A stretch of DNA of 64,000 bases from Oreocharis arfaki. Its lineage: Eukaryota; Chordata; Aves; Passeriformes; Paramythiidae. Under the pieces are notes generated by a model. That model did no database searches and had not been told where the DNA came from. It was given only the letters and a program-made list of their open reading frames with translations. Shown here piece after piece: positions 26,055-38,809 of the stretch (its first letter is position 1; each line of letters opens with the position of its first letter). The stretch lies in NCBI GenBank assembly GCA_013398015.1, contig VZRR01007600.1:682001-746000 (forward strand), written 5' to 3'. The position numbers and the translations under genes are program-made.

Positions 26055-26223
26055 GGTAATAAATGCAGGGAAGAGCACGCACAATGAAGATCAAGCCAGC
26101 TGTGAAGTCCTCTTTGTCAAGAAAAAAGCTGGAGGCAGTAATTCTACACCAAACAAGAACTCTTCAACAAAACGGAGGTCATCGCTGCCCAATGGAGAAG
26201 GTCTCCAGCTGAAGGACAATTCA
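26055..26223 (+). CDS. PPM1H: PPM1H internal exon (exon 2): PP2C motif 1 and basic Ser-rich linker
   Basis: This exon has a strong polypyrimidine acceptor ending in CTCAG and a GTAAGC donor. The first G completes a codon split with the missing upstream exon, and 56 whole codons follow. It encodes VINAGKSTHNEDQASCEVLF near its start, where the E-D pair (codons 11-12) is the acidic metal-binding motif 1 of PP2C phosphatases. It continues with a Lys/Ser/Thr/Asn-rich linker (codons 22-43) and ends in LPNGEGLQLKDNS. From family knowledge, PPM1H is a Mg/Mn-dependent Ser/Thr phosphatase that acts at the Golgi on Rab8A and Rab10 phosphorylated by LRRK2. The exon corresponds to about human residues 83-137 and is one codon longer than the human exon as I recall it. 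The linker is the least conserved part and has basic-Ser motifs that could be phosphorylated. The call over paralogues PPM1J and PPM1M rests on the linker plus the next exon. Confidence 0.95.
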
Positions 26224-26517
26224 GTAAGCAAATTTCTATATCTTGTCAGTGGAGAAATACAAAATAAATATAAAAGGATTGTGAGAATATGGCACTAAAA
26301 GGTGTTTTCTGTATATTTCATATCTTTTCAGTTCTTTCTTACTAATTATCTCTGTTTAAGTGCGGAACACTTCACTATATTTTCCTGAGCTCTACTATTT
26401 AATTTTTTGCATTGAAAAATGCTCCTTGCATCTAAGATATTTTAGTTTAAAGATGGGCAAGGAGATGCTCCTGGATTTATCTTTTTGTTTCATTTCTGAA
26501 ATACAATGTTTAGAAAT

Positions 26518-26912
26518 TTGAAGATGATGAAAGGGCTGGAGCACCTCTTCTGTGAAGACAGGCTGTGAGTTGGAGTTGTTAAGCCTGAAGAAGGGAGGCA
26601 CCCGGGGACCCCTTAGACTAGCCATCCAGTACCTAAAGGGAGTTGGAGAGTGACTTTTTACAAGGCCCTATAGTGAGAGGACAAGGAGTAAGGACTTCAA
26701 ACTAAGAGAGGGTATAGATTAGATATTAGGCAGAAATTCTTCACTGTGTGGGTGGTGAGGCACTGAAACAGGTTGCCCAGAGAAGTTTGGCCAGGTTGGA
26801 TGAGGCTTTGAGCAGCCTGGTCTAGTGCAAGGTGTTCCTGCCAATGGCAGAGGGGTTGGAACTAGATCATCTTTAAGGTCTCTTTCATCCCAAGCCATTC
26901 TATGGTTCTATA
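26518..26912 (+). mobile_element. CR1 LINE 3' end, 5'-truncated, with an internal deletion
   Basis: It begins in the CR1 3' coding/UTR region (AAGATGATGAAAGGGCTGGA) and runs through TTAGGCAGAAATTCTTCACT, CACTGAAACAGGTTGCCCAG and GTTGGAACTAGATCATCTTT. It ends in the CR1 3' microsatellite-like tail (CCATTCTATGGTTCTATA). Around 26786 about 35 bases present in CR1 copies as I remember them, between the GCCCAGAGA word and GGCCAGGTTGGATG, are missing. It lies about 300 bases after PPM1H exon 2, in the same orientation as the gene. Confidence 0.9.
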
Positions 26913-27554
26913 ATTTACACAGATGCCTCATGGTGTCACAAAAACACAGGTCAACCTCCCTCTGCTCTAAGTTTCTGCACTGTCTTGTAGGCACATTTGC
27001 ACTACATGGAGCTCTGGGACACTGCATTAGGAGCTGTTTTCACTGTGCCTACACAGGGCTCAGATAAAGTCCTATATGAACCATATAGTCAGTTAAAATG
27101 TGTATTATATCTAAGCCACTAAACCACATCTTCAGCCAATGTCAAAAAGATACCTATGTTCTCTAATTTAATGAGCTACTAAAGCAGGAGAATCTTTTGG
27201 TTTGTGCAGGTAGGGTAAGGTCATCCAGCACACAGAATTCAGTGATTTTTTCAGGCTATGGCATCTCTCATTTGTGTGAAGTGTGACGTATGTCATACAC
27301 TTGTCTACTGGCAATCATCTGCTATTCTTCATCCATCTTGTTTCCTGACTGGCTAATTACTTCATCTGCTCTTTAAGCATGAGCTCAGCCTCCAGTAATT
27401 GATACTGTGTGTCCAATTCCAACATTTCACCATGTAATACTAAATGCCCTGTCTGAATGTTGGAGTCAGACAATGTGGATATGCTGCATTCCTGCTACTG
27501 GAGAACACAAGTGGTCCCTAAGCAATAATTAATTTTTCAGTGGACTGTAAGTGG

Positions 27555-27632
27555 CCTTTTTTAGTGGTTTGGGGGTTTTTTTGTTTTAGTTTTGGGGTTT
27601 GGTTTGTTTGGGGGTTTTTTTGTTGCTTGGTG
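27555..27632. repeat. GT-rich low-complexity tract
   Basis: Repeated GGGGGTTTTTTTG and GGTTTGGTTTGTTTG words. The base pattern is the complement of the A/C tract at 52704-52780 and similar to 21846-21930. Confidence 0.8.
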
Positions 27633-30600
27633 TGTATGTCTATTTTAAATCAGGTCATGATTAGCAGCCTGCTTTAGTCTCTCTCCCAGAATTCCAGGGC
27701 TTGGTACACCCGATGGCTGCAGGGTTCATCGGGGTCCTGAGAAACAAGCATTCCTCTTGTACTGTGTCCCTCCCCACCTCTTGTTCCTCCAGTTCTGTTT
27801 CATACTTCATTATTGCTGCAACATTTTCAAACTGACAGATTCTCAGGGTTTGGAAATTGCCCTGTTCTTTCCTCTTCAAAACCTTTTTTTAAATCACGTT
27901 TCAGTACCTGTGTGCTGGTATTCCTCATTGTATTCAGGCAATCATGATTTCTTTTTTTCAAGTACATTTTTATAAACTCCTGGATAAAGAATTGTGCCCC
28001 AAAATTGCTGAGACTAAGCATTCTACATACAGTCGTGCAAGGCAAAAAGGAATTTGTTTTAATAAGCTGCGGTTTTAAAAGTCTTTTCTACAAAGTCCAG
28101 GCAACTGCCTGCTGTTGGTTCAGGAAGGCGCTTGGTTTCAGGAGTGTGTTTAACTTTTGTATGCATTAATTATGTTTAATGAAGCAAGCATTTGGCCACA
28201 GTACTTGTTTGTGTATAGAAAACATAACAAGAGAAGCACCAGTGTCCTTGGTCCAGGTGACGAGTTTGTTTGACTCTAAGGGTATCACTGTGCCATGCAC
28301 ACAGGCACACTGCAAAGACCTCTGTGCACACACCAGCCTGGGTACACACATCTTGATGCTGTGCAGAGATACAAAGTTTGGTCTCATACCACATTTAAGT
28401 TCCAGACCTACCATGTGAGATATGTGGTCAGGTGCCTCTGCATCTGAGATGTGGGTGAATGTAACTCTGCTGATTTTGCCTGGTTTTGCATATTTTGGGG
28501 GCTTGCATGGGACATAAAAATCTTTGTAGCGTTGTTTCACAAAGCCCGATTAACTTCCAGTATAAAAAGCTTCTCAGGAGCAAAAGCCATGCACTGCATG
28601 GTTAATCAACTTCCTCAGAAGAAACTTTTTTCCAAACATTGCATCATTAATAAGATTAGATTGCATTAAAAATACAGGGATCTAAAATAGTTTCGTTATT
28701 GGAAAGGCATCTTAACTAACCTTGATGTTATTCATTGTTACAGCTGTTGTACTGTTATGGCAATATAGTGGTAGGGTTAATTAACTGCATGTTTTTAAAA
28801 GTGGTTCTTCTTATCCATTGGAAATTTCATGATTGTCAGTAAATATCTCCTCAGTAAATATCTACTTACACAGTGTTTATGAGAAGTATATCTCATGGAA
28901 TGTTCTGATTTTTCTTTCTCTCTTCACTAGTGTATTTCCTAGTTTGATTCTCTATCTTTCATCTTGATTTTGGAAGAAACAGCCACTCCCTTTCAAGTTT
29001 CCTGAGAGAAACAGGTTTTTTTCAAATCTTCTGTTCTTGATTCTGACATATTTTGACCAGAAAGGAGCATAACATCTAAAGTCAGGAGCCAGCTGTTCCA
29101 TAAAATAGAGTATACTGTTTTCTTGTTATTTGTTATCTTGTTCTTTATATGGTCTCTTCTTATCTACAAATTTACTTGTATTTTCTAAATGGCACTGGAA
29201 TAAGTGCTGTCACACTCATTATTTAGTTATGGAAAACCTATTCTACCATGTTATTAGACCACAGCTTGTGTATTTAAATTTGTAGTATGTTTTCCTGAAA
29301 CAGGCATCCTGGAGAAAGTTTTCTACTAGAGGGCAGTCTTACACTAGCAGTTAGTAGGATTCTTTCCTTGCTAAATCTTCTGTTGGTTGAATATATCTAA
29401 AAAGGGGGGAAAAAGCACATTTCTATGATGTGTCATATTTTTGTTTTCATATTTTAATACTATGAGATATAATACCCCTCACATAGCACTGTTGGTAAAT
29501 ATTTTTTAAGGAGTGTATGAGTTTGGTGTTAAATGTAATGAGGATGCAACTTAATTTGTATGAATAAGATTTAGAAATAGTGGCTTTAGACACTACAGTG
29601 AATGATAGAATATAATCCCAGGAAATACTTAGTAAGAAAGCCAGGGGTTAAATACTGTAAATGTCTCATAGGGAAATCCCACTGTAACACACAATCTGAA
29701 ATTGTCTCCATGTGGTGAAGCATCTTGCAGAAGTACTGAAGGAAAAAGGAATGAGGGAAGACGTTTATGGAAAGGAAAGCATTCTTCTGTTCTTGTTCAG
29801 TTTTTCAAAGTGTGGAGCACAAGGGAAATAGGCACTGAAACTTAAACTGTCTCTTCATTTAAGAGTCCTTTTCATCATCCTCAGATTTTTCTTTTTTTTC
29901 CCACAGAACCTTTGAGAATGCCACAAACCATCTTTGTTTTATCCTGCTTTTTGGAACGTTTGTGAAACATCAGCTACATCTGAGACTGTGTGATTATTTT
30001 TGTTTAATGCTAACCCCATCAATCCAGCCCTATACTTTGACAATGCAACATAAGGGAGTCTGATATCCACATGTTGTCCACACAAGTTGAGTGCCACTAT
30101 CATGGACTCTGCAGAGCTTCCAGAGGTGGAAAGGAGGAGGTGGTAGGCCAGAAATGCAGAAGAGAACATTTCTTTAACCTCAACACACAAACAAATCCTA
30201 GGAGGTCTATTAAATAGCATAAACATGGTTTTCTTCTTGACAGGGTTGGTAATAAAATGAGCAGAGCAGTGAAAGAAAAGACTCTTTAAATTCAACCCTA
30301 ATTAAGTAATTCTCTCTCCTTCCCCCCTCCCTCCCCCCACTCTAATGCTGCTTGATTAATCATATCTGCTGTCTGTCCCCATTCAAGAACATTCATGTTA
30401 AATTGCACATCTTTTTCACTAGTACTATGTTTAAATGCCTTTAACTACAGAGTACCTTCATGATGAATGCTGAAAACCATCAGCAAGTGAAATGGAAATC
30501 CTGTGCCAGGATATTGTTACAGTGACAATCAGGCTGAAGGACTTAATGTGATGCATTATTAATTGTCATTGTAATGTGGAGATACATAATTACTAATTCT

Positions 30601-33600
30601 GTAGTTTTCTTTGCCATGAATCTGGGATGGTGTATATGTTTTGTGTGACACAAGGCTGGTAGTCTACCACAGGCAGCTGAACATCTAATTTATAACATGA
30701 GGAGGCTTTTCTCTGAGGATTAGGGTGGCAGTTGCTGGCCCAGTTCAGATTTTATGAGAACTCAAGTTGCCCTCTCACATGTTTCATGAGTGTAGTTCAT
30801 ATCTGGAACAATAATAGTCAGGGAAGGTTGTAGTTCCCAGAATAAATCTTTAGTGGCAACATGATTTATTTGCCTGTTTGGAATTAGCTCCATAACAACA
30901 GTCTGAAGGTTTGCAGTGTAAGACTGCTGTCTAGCTTACCTGAAAAGCATGTCCCAAGTAGGTATTGCTAAGGTTTTTCCCTTTTTTTTTCTTCATATCA
31001 TTGAGTTCAAATAATGTGTATATATATGCAATTTCTCTCATGATTTCTCATCTGTTGCTTGACCCAAAAATTTGCATGTCTTAATTGTATTTTACAATTG
31101 CAAAACCCAGGAGACTGCTGAACCTTCCTGAAAGCTAGGTCAGCAGTTGAGGGGCGTGAAGCTTATAAAATTTCCTGGTACATTCTGAAAATTAATTGTA
31201 AGGTCAGTGCAGTGAAGGATTTGTTTTCTCTTCATGTTTCTGGTAGCTATTCAGCCTGTTGTTAGGTTGGAATCTTTCAAATGAAAATCTGAAATAAATC
31301 ACTGTGGGTACTGACCACACTCCTATTTGAGCACTCTGTCCAGTTAAAAGAAGAAATGTAGATTGGTGTTTGAAAGACTACTTTTGTCAGAATACTGCCA
31401 GTGCTAGTACAAATAGATGTCTTGTTCTCTGAGTTTGCAGAGTGTCAGTTCTTTTCAGGAGGAAGTTCAAGCTCCCAAATGTAAAAGAGAGAGAACAGCA
31501 ATGCATATGCACACCGAAATAGGTAATTGCTTGGTGGCTGCAGAGGTTGTCTCAGCTGTGCGAGGAAAAGCAAGGACCTTTCTGTGCGTTTTGCCTCATC
31601 TGCATGCCCTGACTGCTGGCCCTTGTTTGTTCTCTGAGTCACTGCTTTAATTGCATCATATTTTTAATTCTCATTGAATTGGTGTGGTTTTGGGGAATTA
31701 ATTTCTTTCAAATAGAGGATCTGTTTTTATTCTCAGAGTGGGGAAAAAGAATTTGGTTTTTTCTTCCTTTTTTTAGACAGCTAATAGGTTATCTGTGGTT
31801 TTCGTCTTAGCTAGTTCAAAAGTAAATGAAGCTTTGTAGGAATACACAGAAGTTTTTCAAGACTAATATTTAGGTTACAGTAATGCCTGCAGATCCAAGC
31901 TGAAGTTAAGGCCCTAAAGCATCTCACACAGAATGTCTGTATGAGAGCAGCATTATGGTAGTCATCTCCTCTGAGTGCTTAGAATACAGACTTTCCAGTT
32001 ATCTAGGGTACTTCCGCTGTGGCTAGGGAGAAATAAATCTACTTTGGAATGAGATGAGCATAGTCTGAAAATGCAGAAGTTTTTCTGTCTGCCGAACATA
32101 AGGGCAATTTAGAGAACTATCCTGGAGGTGTGCAGTGTAGATGTCTGAACTTAGCTGAACTGGTAACAACGTCCTCTTTGTTCAAGAATTATTAGTCCAA
32201 AAAGGACAAGATCAGTGAACCACCATAGCTGATCTGGCCGTGCCACAGTGACACGTGTCAGTGACAGTCTGAGGATACAGCTCAGGCCCATGTGAACTTC
32301 TCTGTCCAAATTTGTGCCACCCATTGGCTTAGAGAAAATAAGTGGTAACATTTCAATTTCAGTTTTTGTCATGGGCTATTGTTCATCCGTTTTAAAGTCT
32401 CCTCTTTATTTAACTCCCAAACTCACATGAGGCTTGTTCAGTGTAGGACCTATCCAGAGTTGAGATCATAAGAATGAGAGTAAATTGTGTTAATAACTGT
32501 TCTCCTTTGTCTTCTGAAAAGCTGTAACATAGACTTTGCTGGGGATTTGCTTTGGAGAACTTAAGAAAATGGAGTGCGGGTCAAACTTGTTCTTAGAACA
32601 ACTTACAAACTTAAAATTGTTTCCAGTCTGGGGGCAGGGGGAAAACAATGACAAAATATCTTCTTCCTTTTGGTGGAAGGTAAAATATTTCAGTCTCAAT
32701 CAGAAATGCCTTGGGGTTTTTTCCCCCAAAGACAGCACATTTCCAAAGGAGTAGCACCTTTAAAGGACATGAGGATAAAAACTGTGGAAGCATTATACAT
32801 GGTGCATCACAGCATGGAGTTTTGCCAGGGAGACAAACTCTTAAGAAAAGAATGGGAGCAGAAGTGGTTTGATACACAAATCCCAGGAGGCACAGTGTTG
32901 TCATTTTGAATAAATAGTTTCAGTTTTCAGCTGAAATACTTTCACTTTGGAAAACTTGTTTCTGCTGGCAAAATACTTTACATTTTACATGAATAGCAAT
33001 CTATTTTTACAAGCAGGTTTTTAAATTGCTAATCCTGTTAGCCGTTAAAAATTACTTATGCAGAATTTTACAGCCAACTGTTGTGTGAACTTGGAGGGGT
33101 TTTGAACCCAGAGCAAGGTAGTACAACTGCCAGTCCTGCCTTCAGGGGGGAAGTTTCACAACAGGTTTTTTGATGAATTTACCAGGCTGGGTGAGTGGCA
33201 GGGAGGAGGGGAGTGGGGGAGGCGTCTGGCTAAGGAGCCATGTTCAGAAATGCGGACATGTGTTGGTTTTTCCAGGAACCACTAGGATGTATCCTGTATG
33301 ATCCTTATTGTGGTAAGTAAACAGTACTTTAGGACAATACTCCCTTATCACAGCATTTCAGTAATGAAGTGGAGAATGCGTGAGAGACTGATGAATTCCT
33401 CCTCTTGGAGGAGCTCTCTGCTGTATAGATGACTATGCTGCTGATGCATTGGTTAAGAATATGTTTGAACTTTACCACATCAGCAATGATGTATGCAAAA
33501 AAAAAAACCACCTCAACTTTTATGCAATTTTTATGATCGTGGCACCATAGTGGAGCATCTGGAACAGCAGAAAGTAAAAGGAGCTGCAGTTCACAGCCCT

Positions 33601-34615
33601 GTCCATAAATTTGAAATAGGCAGTGCTTTGGGCATGAGGTGCTGGGATGCAGGTGGTGCCTAGACTTTATGCTGATCTGTAGTGTAAGGGAGCAGTGTTC
33701 GGGTGAACAGAACGAATCACGTCTGTCACATCCTAAATTAGACCACAGTCAGTGCGTCACGCACATGTAATTTTGAGGTTCTTTGACTGCAGTGAGGTCT
33801 AGGTTATGCTTTCTTATTAGGAGGTATTTTACGATAGTATAGCCTCATTCCTGTCCCTTGCAAAATTGTTTCTTTCTAAATCTGTATTAGTTCACCCACA
33901 TCTGACTTGCAAGGCAGCCCCACTAACAGTTGTTTCTGCATAGCTGAGAGAAGGTGCAGGATTAAAAGAAATGGAGGAGAAAGGAGAGACAGGAAAGGCT
34001 CTTTCCCCATGCAGCTGCCAAATACGCTGTCATGCAGAGATGGGTATCATCATGCCTTAAATGCTTACCCAAGGATTGCTAGGTGAATTTCTCTTCTCCA
34101 AAAAAGTTGAGGTTATTAAGAGTATGGCTCCTTGGTATTTTCCAGGCATATTGGAGTTTGTGATGCCCAGAGCTACTCTGCCCCCAGCCCTGGGTTAATG
34201 CCAGTACTATACAGGAAACTTTTTAGGGGACTGTGAAGAACTAGGCAGTGAACATAGAGGGTAGAACAAAATGAAGTGCAGTTGATCCCACCTGTGTGTG
34301 TCACCCTCGAGGACCTCTCTGCTGGTGTTGTTTCCTGGGCTGGCATGGGCAGGGAAAGCCTGAGTTATCCCCTCTGCCAGCACGGATGGACCTGATCTAC
34401 TAGTCGTGGAAGTGGGGTTCACATCTTGTTGCTGGATGTCAAACTGAGGTCCTTTGTCTCATGCCTAGTAGGAAAAGAAGGTCTGTCACAAAAGTATCAG
34501 GTGCTGTCTTGTGCAGAATTTTGATCTTTTGTGGTGGAAGGTCTATCATATACTCAAATGCTGTTCTTCTACAACCTATGATGGCTGAAAAATGAGAAAG
34601 ATTTTAACTTCAACC

Positions 34616-34652
34616 TTTTTTTTTCTTCTTTTTCTTGTTTTTTTTTGTTTTT
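34616..34652. repeat. T-rich tract upstream of exon 3
   Basis: T runs of up to nine broken by single C or G, ending about 235 bases before the exon 3 acceptor. It is too far away to be its polypyrimidine tract. Confidence 0.75.
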
Positions 34653-34886
34653 AAGACGTTAAGGAAAAGAAAAAACATGGTGGGGATGTGTGGTAAAAAT
34701 AAACATCTCTTCTTTCAACCAGAGTTGTACTGACACTGGGTATTTCTGCATTTCAGAAAGAATGTAACCTCTGGGACAGTTATCTGTGTTTCACCTGCTG
34801 CCTCTGTGCTACCAGTCACCTTGCTCACAACTGTGTAACAGTGACCATTTCTTTTCCTTCCTTTTCTCCCCCTCTTGTTTCTCCAG

Positions 34887-35231
34887 GACACAGACGGGAT
34901 CAACCTGTACTACTGGTCCCTGTTTGACGGACACGCTGGGTCAGGGGCAGCTGTGGTCGCTTCCAAACTGCTGCAGCACCATATCCTGGAGCAGCTGCAG
35001 GAGATTGTGGACATCCTGAGGAACACAGCCGTCCTTCCGCCCACCTGCCTGGGAGAGGAGCCTGACAACCCATCCAGCAACAGCAGGACACTGACACGGG
35101 CGGCCTCTCTGCGCGGTGGTGTGGGAGCCCCAGGCTCGCCCAGCACCCCTCCAACACGCTTCTTCACTGAGAAGAAGATCCCACATGAGTGCCTGGTTAT
35201 TGGGGCCATAGAAAGTGCATTCAAAGAAATG
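34887..35231 (+). CDS. PPM1H: PPM1H internal exon (exon 3): catalytic FDGHAG motif and family-specific insert
   Basis: The acceptor is a long pyrimidine tract ending CTCCAG and the donor is GTATGT. The exon is 115 whole codons, phase 0 at both ends. It opens DTDGINLYYWSLFDGHAGSG. FDGHAG (codons 13-18) is PP2C motif 2, whose Asp coordinates the binuclear metal centre and whose His (codon 16, human His153 by my mapping) is needed for catalysis. An amphipathic helix follows (AAVVASKLLQHHILEQLQEI), then a Ser/Thr/Pro/Gly-rich insert (about codons 55-94) containing LTRAASLRGGVGAPGSPSTP, which is typical of PPM1H and not of the compact PP2C core. It ends with the helix HECLVIGAIESAFKEM. The exon is clearly richer in G+C than the introns around it, as expected for coding sequence. 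If intron 3 were retained, the frame would run 24 more codons to a stop at 35304-35306. Confidence 0.97.
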
Positions 35232-35307
35232 GTATGTATGTCTCAGGGCTCTGAAGTCCTTGTTGTTTTCAATGAGTCACATGACCTAGAGAAGATGAAG
35301 ATTTAGA

Positions 35308-35332
35308 TTTTTTCTTTTCTTTTTTTTTTTTC
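35308..35332. repeat. T-rich tract downstream of exon 3
   Basis: Mostly T with scattered C, 77 bases after the exon 3 donor. In other genes such U-rich intronic tracts can bind TIA1-like or PTB-like splicing factors; here that is only a possibility. Confidence 0.65.
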
Positions 35333-38300
35333 CTTTCATTGCTTTTAACACTGTGTGTGAACAGAACTGTTTAAGAGCCTCCACAGCTTACCAGGTACCC
35401 TGTGAGGCAGGAGCTGCATCTTAACTCCTAGGCAGCACTGTGGCAATGTTTATGAATTACTTGACTTTTAGATGCATGATACTCTTATTTTTAATTTTCT
35501 TCTCCCCCTCCTTTTATAAGATAAAGGTCAGTATTGCCTTATAGTGCAGATTTCAGCACTGGCAGTTATTATCAGGCTGAGTACATGGACAGGCACTTTA
35601 CAAAGCCTCACTGCCCTACCAGAGCAGCAGCAAAGGCTGCTTGGTCCCATGACCTGTAGTTCACATTGGTGTTGGAGTAGTGACTGTAGAGCTGCAGACA
35701 CTCTACACTGAGGCAGGTTTTGTGGGTGAGTGGTGCATAAAGTACATTCCTACCACCCACTTGACTTGTGTACAGCATGAACAACTGTCAGGAAATCATG
35801 ACTCTATGGAAACAGAATATCCCATCTACTTCCCTATGAAAGCTGATTTTTTTCTCTTCTGTAATTCATGTAGCTCCTCCACATCTTCCCCCTTCACTTC
35901 TCCACGTTATTTAAAGTCATTCTTGTCAGGCAGAGCAAAGGTTTGGCCTGCCAGCGAGTACATGTGGATCAGATCTTGGGAGGTCTGATACTGTTCTTTT
36001 TTTCTTTTTTAAAAATTTTGTTGCTGTAGTTTTCAGAAAAGCCCCTTATTTGAAAAGAAGGACTGTGAACTATTCAGTGTTTCCCAGTGGTTTTATTTGT
36101 TGTCTGAAAAAAAAATCTGATCATTGTTTTTCCTGATGTATGTGAATTTTGTTCAGTACATGCATTTAATTAGAGACTGCAATTGTTGTTACAAGTAGTA
36201 CTTCACTTTGAGTTCTGAATAACAATTTTTTTTGCTGAATTGTTCTTTCTTCCCAAGGAAGTGCAGGCAAGCAGATCCACCAGCTGGGTTTGGACTTGCA
36301 GGTTAGGTCCAGGAGCAGCATTCACAGCCATAGCTTAGGCATACTTCAGTGGGGGATGGTGCAGGCAGATTTATGCACTGTGGGAAGTGGGCTCAGTTTC
36401 TGCTAGGTGAAAAGAAAGAGGAGAGTGCAGGAAAATCTGTCAGTTTAGCACACCTTTTCAGAAAGGGAGGACTAGATTGTTTTGTTGAGAAATGAGGGAG
36501 GAGATGACAATGCCCATCCACTGCACCCTAGTGAGTTCAGAGCATGCTTAAGAGGAACACCAATTTCATGCTTCAGTTGGTGTAATTTTGAGGCCAGAAG
36601 AGTTCCAGGCTCTGAGAGCGTGACGTGATTCTCTCCTGTTGAAACTGTCTCCAAGTGCAGGAGAGATGAGAAGTGGAGTTTCATGGGACTGGGCAGTGGA
36701 GGTAACGGAGCATAGAAGGGCTGTATCAAGTACTCTACCTGTCCTATGAGAGCAGCATGTGTGTTACCTGTCACTGCCTTCCTGAATGTGTCTGTGTGAT
36801 CAAGGCTGTTATTGCCCTGCTTGATTTTGACTTCACATCTCTGGTAGGTGTTCACACAGAAGACCATCTCAGTTTATGTTCAGAGATCTGACTGGTTGTG
36901 AGGGCTTTTGTGGGTAGAGTATGACAAATGCAGAAACCCTGGATAACACACTCCAGTTACAGTGTTTAGGTATTCCTTGTATAGCTCATACTAATCTGTT
37001 CTCTCTGTTTCTAAACTGAACTAAACAGAACATCTTTCTCCCTGTGTCTTTGTTCATATGCTACAGATCCAATATCTTCATTCCCACTTGCTTTATATTA
37101 GAGGACTGAAGTTCATCATCTGTCTTTGATAAACAAATGACCGCCACAATGCAATGTAATTTCAGCATTAAGTTTTAAAAGAAATCTTATAAAAATGGAC
37201 AGATTAAGGAAAGCAACAGAGAATTGAATTGTATCTGCTTTAAGCTCTGGGGTGTATCTTGCACTTATAATTGGTTTAGGCAAAAGAGTGTTTTCTTTCA
37301 TCTGTGTAAGGGAGCGATTCATAAAATCAACACTTCTGTGTCTCATCTGTGCTTGCAATGCTTGATCTTCCTCCTGCCTCTGTTTAACTTCCTGCTAGCT
37401 TATACTCCATTTAGTCTTTGCATCAAGACCTTGGGCCTCTTTCACAGCACGTTGTTTAATCAGCCCTTGTTTGTGCTGGAGCTGGATGTTGTTGAGTTAG
37501 GTCAGTGCAGTTGAGATGTGCAGCGTGTATAAGGGTTTTGTGCCAGCAGAGTGTATCGGTTTACCTGGCACTTGGTGAAAGCTCAAGTTTCCTGGACACG
37601 TTGGCAGACTTTTTGGTGGTGTTTTCTGAAACACCCACTGCTGCAAAGGAGTCTTATGAACCAAGTGAAAATAATGAGTAGCTGAAGATACCTTTTTTAA
37701 AAGAGTCCAGCCTTACAGGTTTATCTGATGATGGCTTTGTCCTCTTTTCCTGGGAGCATTTAGTATACCCTTATTTTTTTCCCTGACTTCCTTTTGAAAT
37801 CTAGTTAAGGTCCCCTGTTTTCGCCTCAAGTCTCAAATAAAATGCAATTCATGGGTTTCAAAAGGGTTTAAAAAATTTTTTTTCCCTCTTTTTGGTGTGG
37901 TTTTCTTTGGACAGTTCTTGTCTCACAGCTACATGCAGTAAAACACTGTGGAAAGCTGACACAGATCAAGTCATTGCCTAACTTAGACATTTAACAATCA
38001 AACTGTCCCCATTTTGAAGTATGTCTAAATGGGGTTTTCTGTGTTGAAACTTGGATTAGCAAGTTTGTGCTGTGTTTTCAGATCATTTAGTGCCCTGTCT
38101 AAAAAACAGTAAATGTCAGTAGTTGCCATTGTTCACAATTCACAATTGTTCCAGTTATAGATAAATAAATGAGCTCAAATTCTGAAGGTGTCGTAAGTCA
38201 AATCCTCTAATTTTCATCTGTTGAGTTTTAAAATGTGCATTTATAGATTGAGTTCAAAGGAGCCAGGAGGAATGCTTCCAAGTGCAGTTCCGTATTGGAT

Positions 38301-38809
38301 ATAAATAGCAAATTATAGTCCTTTCCCTGTATTTAACCTTGTATACTTGTGTGATGCTGTATGTATTTGCAAGAAACTTTAAAGGCAGAGAGCACCTGTT
38401 CTACACTGAACCCCATTTAATTTTAGATGGGAAAAAAAGGCACAGAACTAGTCTCTGTGATTTATTGGAAGGTATACATTTGCATTCATTGTATGATGAT
38501 TTTCTTCTTTATTGAGATTTTTTGACTTAGGTGAAATCTAGACAGATGCTTTTTCTAGATTGGTGCCATTTTAATTAATCGAACAGTCTTGAGAGAGTGG
38601 CATGTGTTGTAGCAGCTCTCTTTTTTAAAAGTTTCCACTCATTATATACCCAGTAGAAGTGAAAGTTTAAACAGAATTACAGGCATTTGATGTAAATCAT
38701 GCTAAGGAGTTAATTTTTTGCTTATGCCTTCTGAAAGTTTTTTTGGGGGCAGATACCTAATACTGTAAAGCTGCTTTGTCATAGCGAGATTTAGATCCTG
38801 GAGGAAAAG

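Larger units (their letters stand above)
26224..34886 (+). other. PPM1H: PPM1H intron 2 (8,663 bases)
   Basis: It is bounded by the exon 2 GTAAGC donor and the exon 3 CTCCAG acceptor. It holds one CR1 3' end (26518-26912), a GT-rich low-complexity tract (27555-27632), a C-rich tract around 30318-30339 and a T-rich tract (34616-34652) shortly before exon 3. The remainder is AT-rich unique-looking DNA without a recognisable gene. The stretch 30480-30620 is discussed under findings. Confidence 0.9.

Noticed and set aside
28166..28540. 124-codon minus-strand open frame with Cys-rich segments
   Set aside because: Overlapped by open frames on both strands with no conserved spacing of Cys; chance.
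28587..28601. Near-palindrome CCATGCACTGCATGG as a regulatory site
   Set aside because: Single 7-base arms are expected by chance many times in 64 kb; nothing nearby supports a role.
33180..33235. G-rich stretch as a second G-quadruplex
   Set aside because: Only three well-spaced G runs of three or more; the fourth needs a 9-base loop, so it misses the canonical pattern.
36472..36867. 131-codon minus-strand open frame in intron 3
   Set aside because: No motif, no homology I recognise, and no promoter or exon structure.
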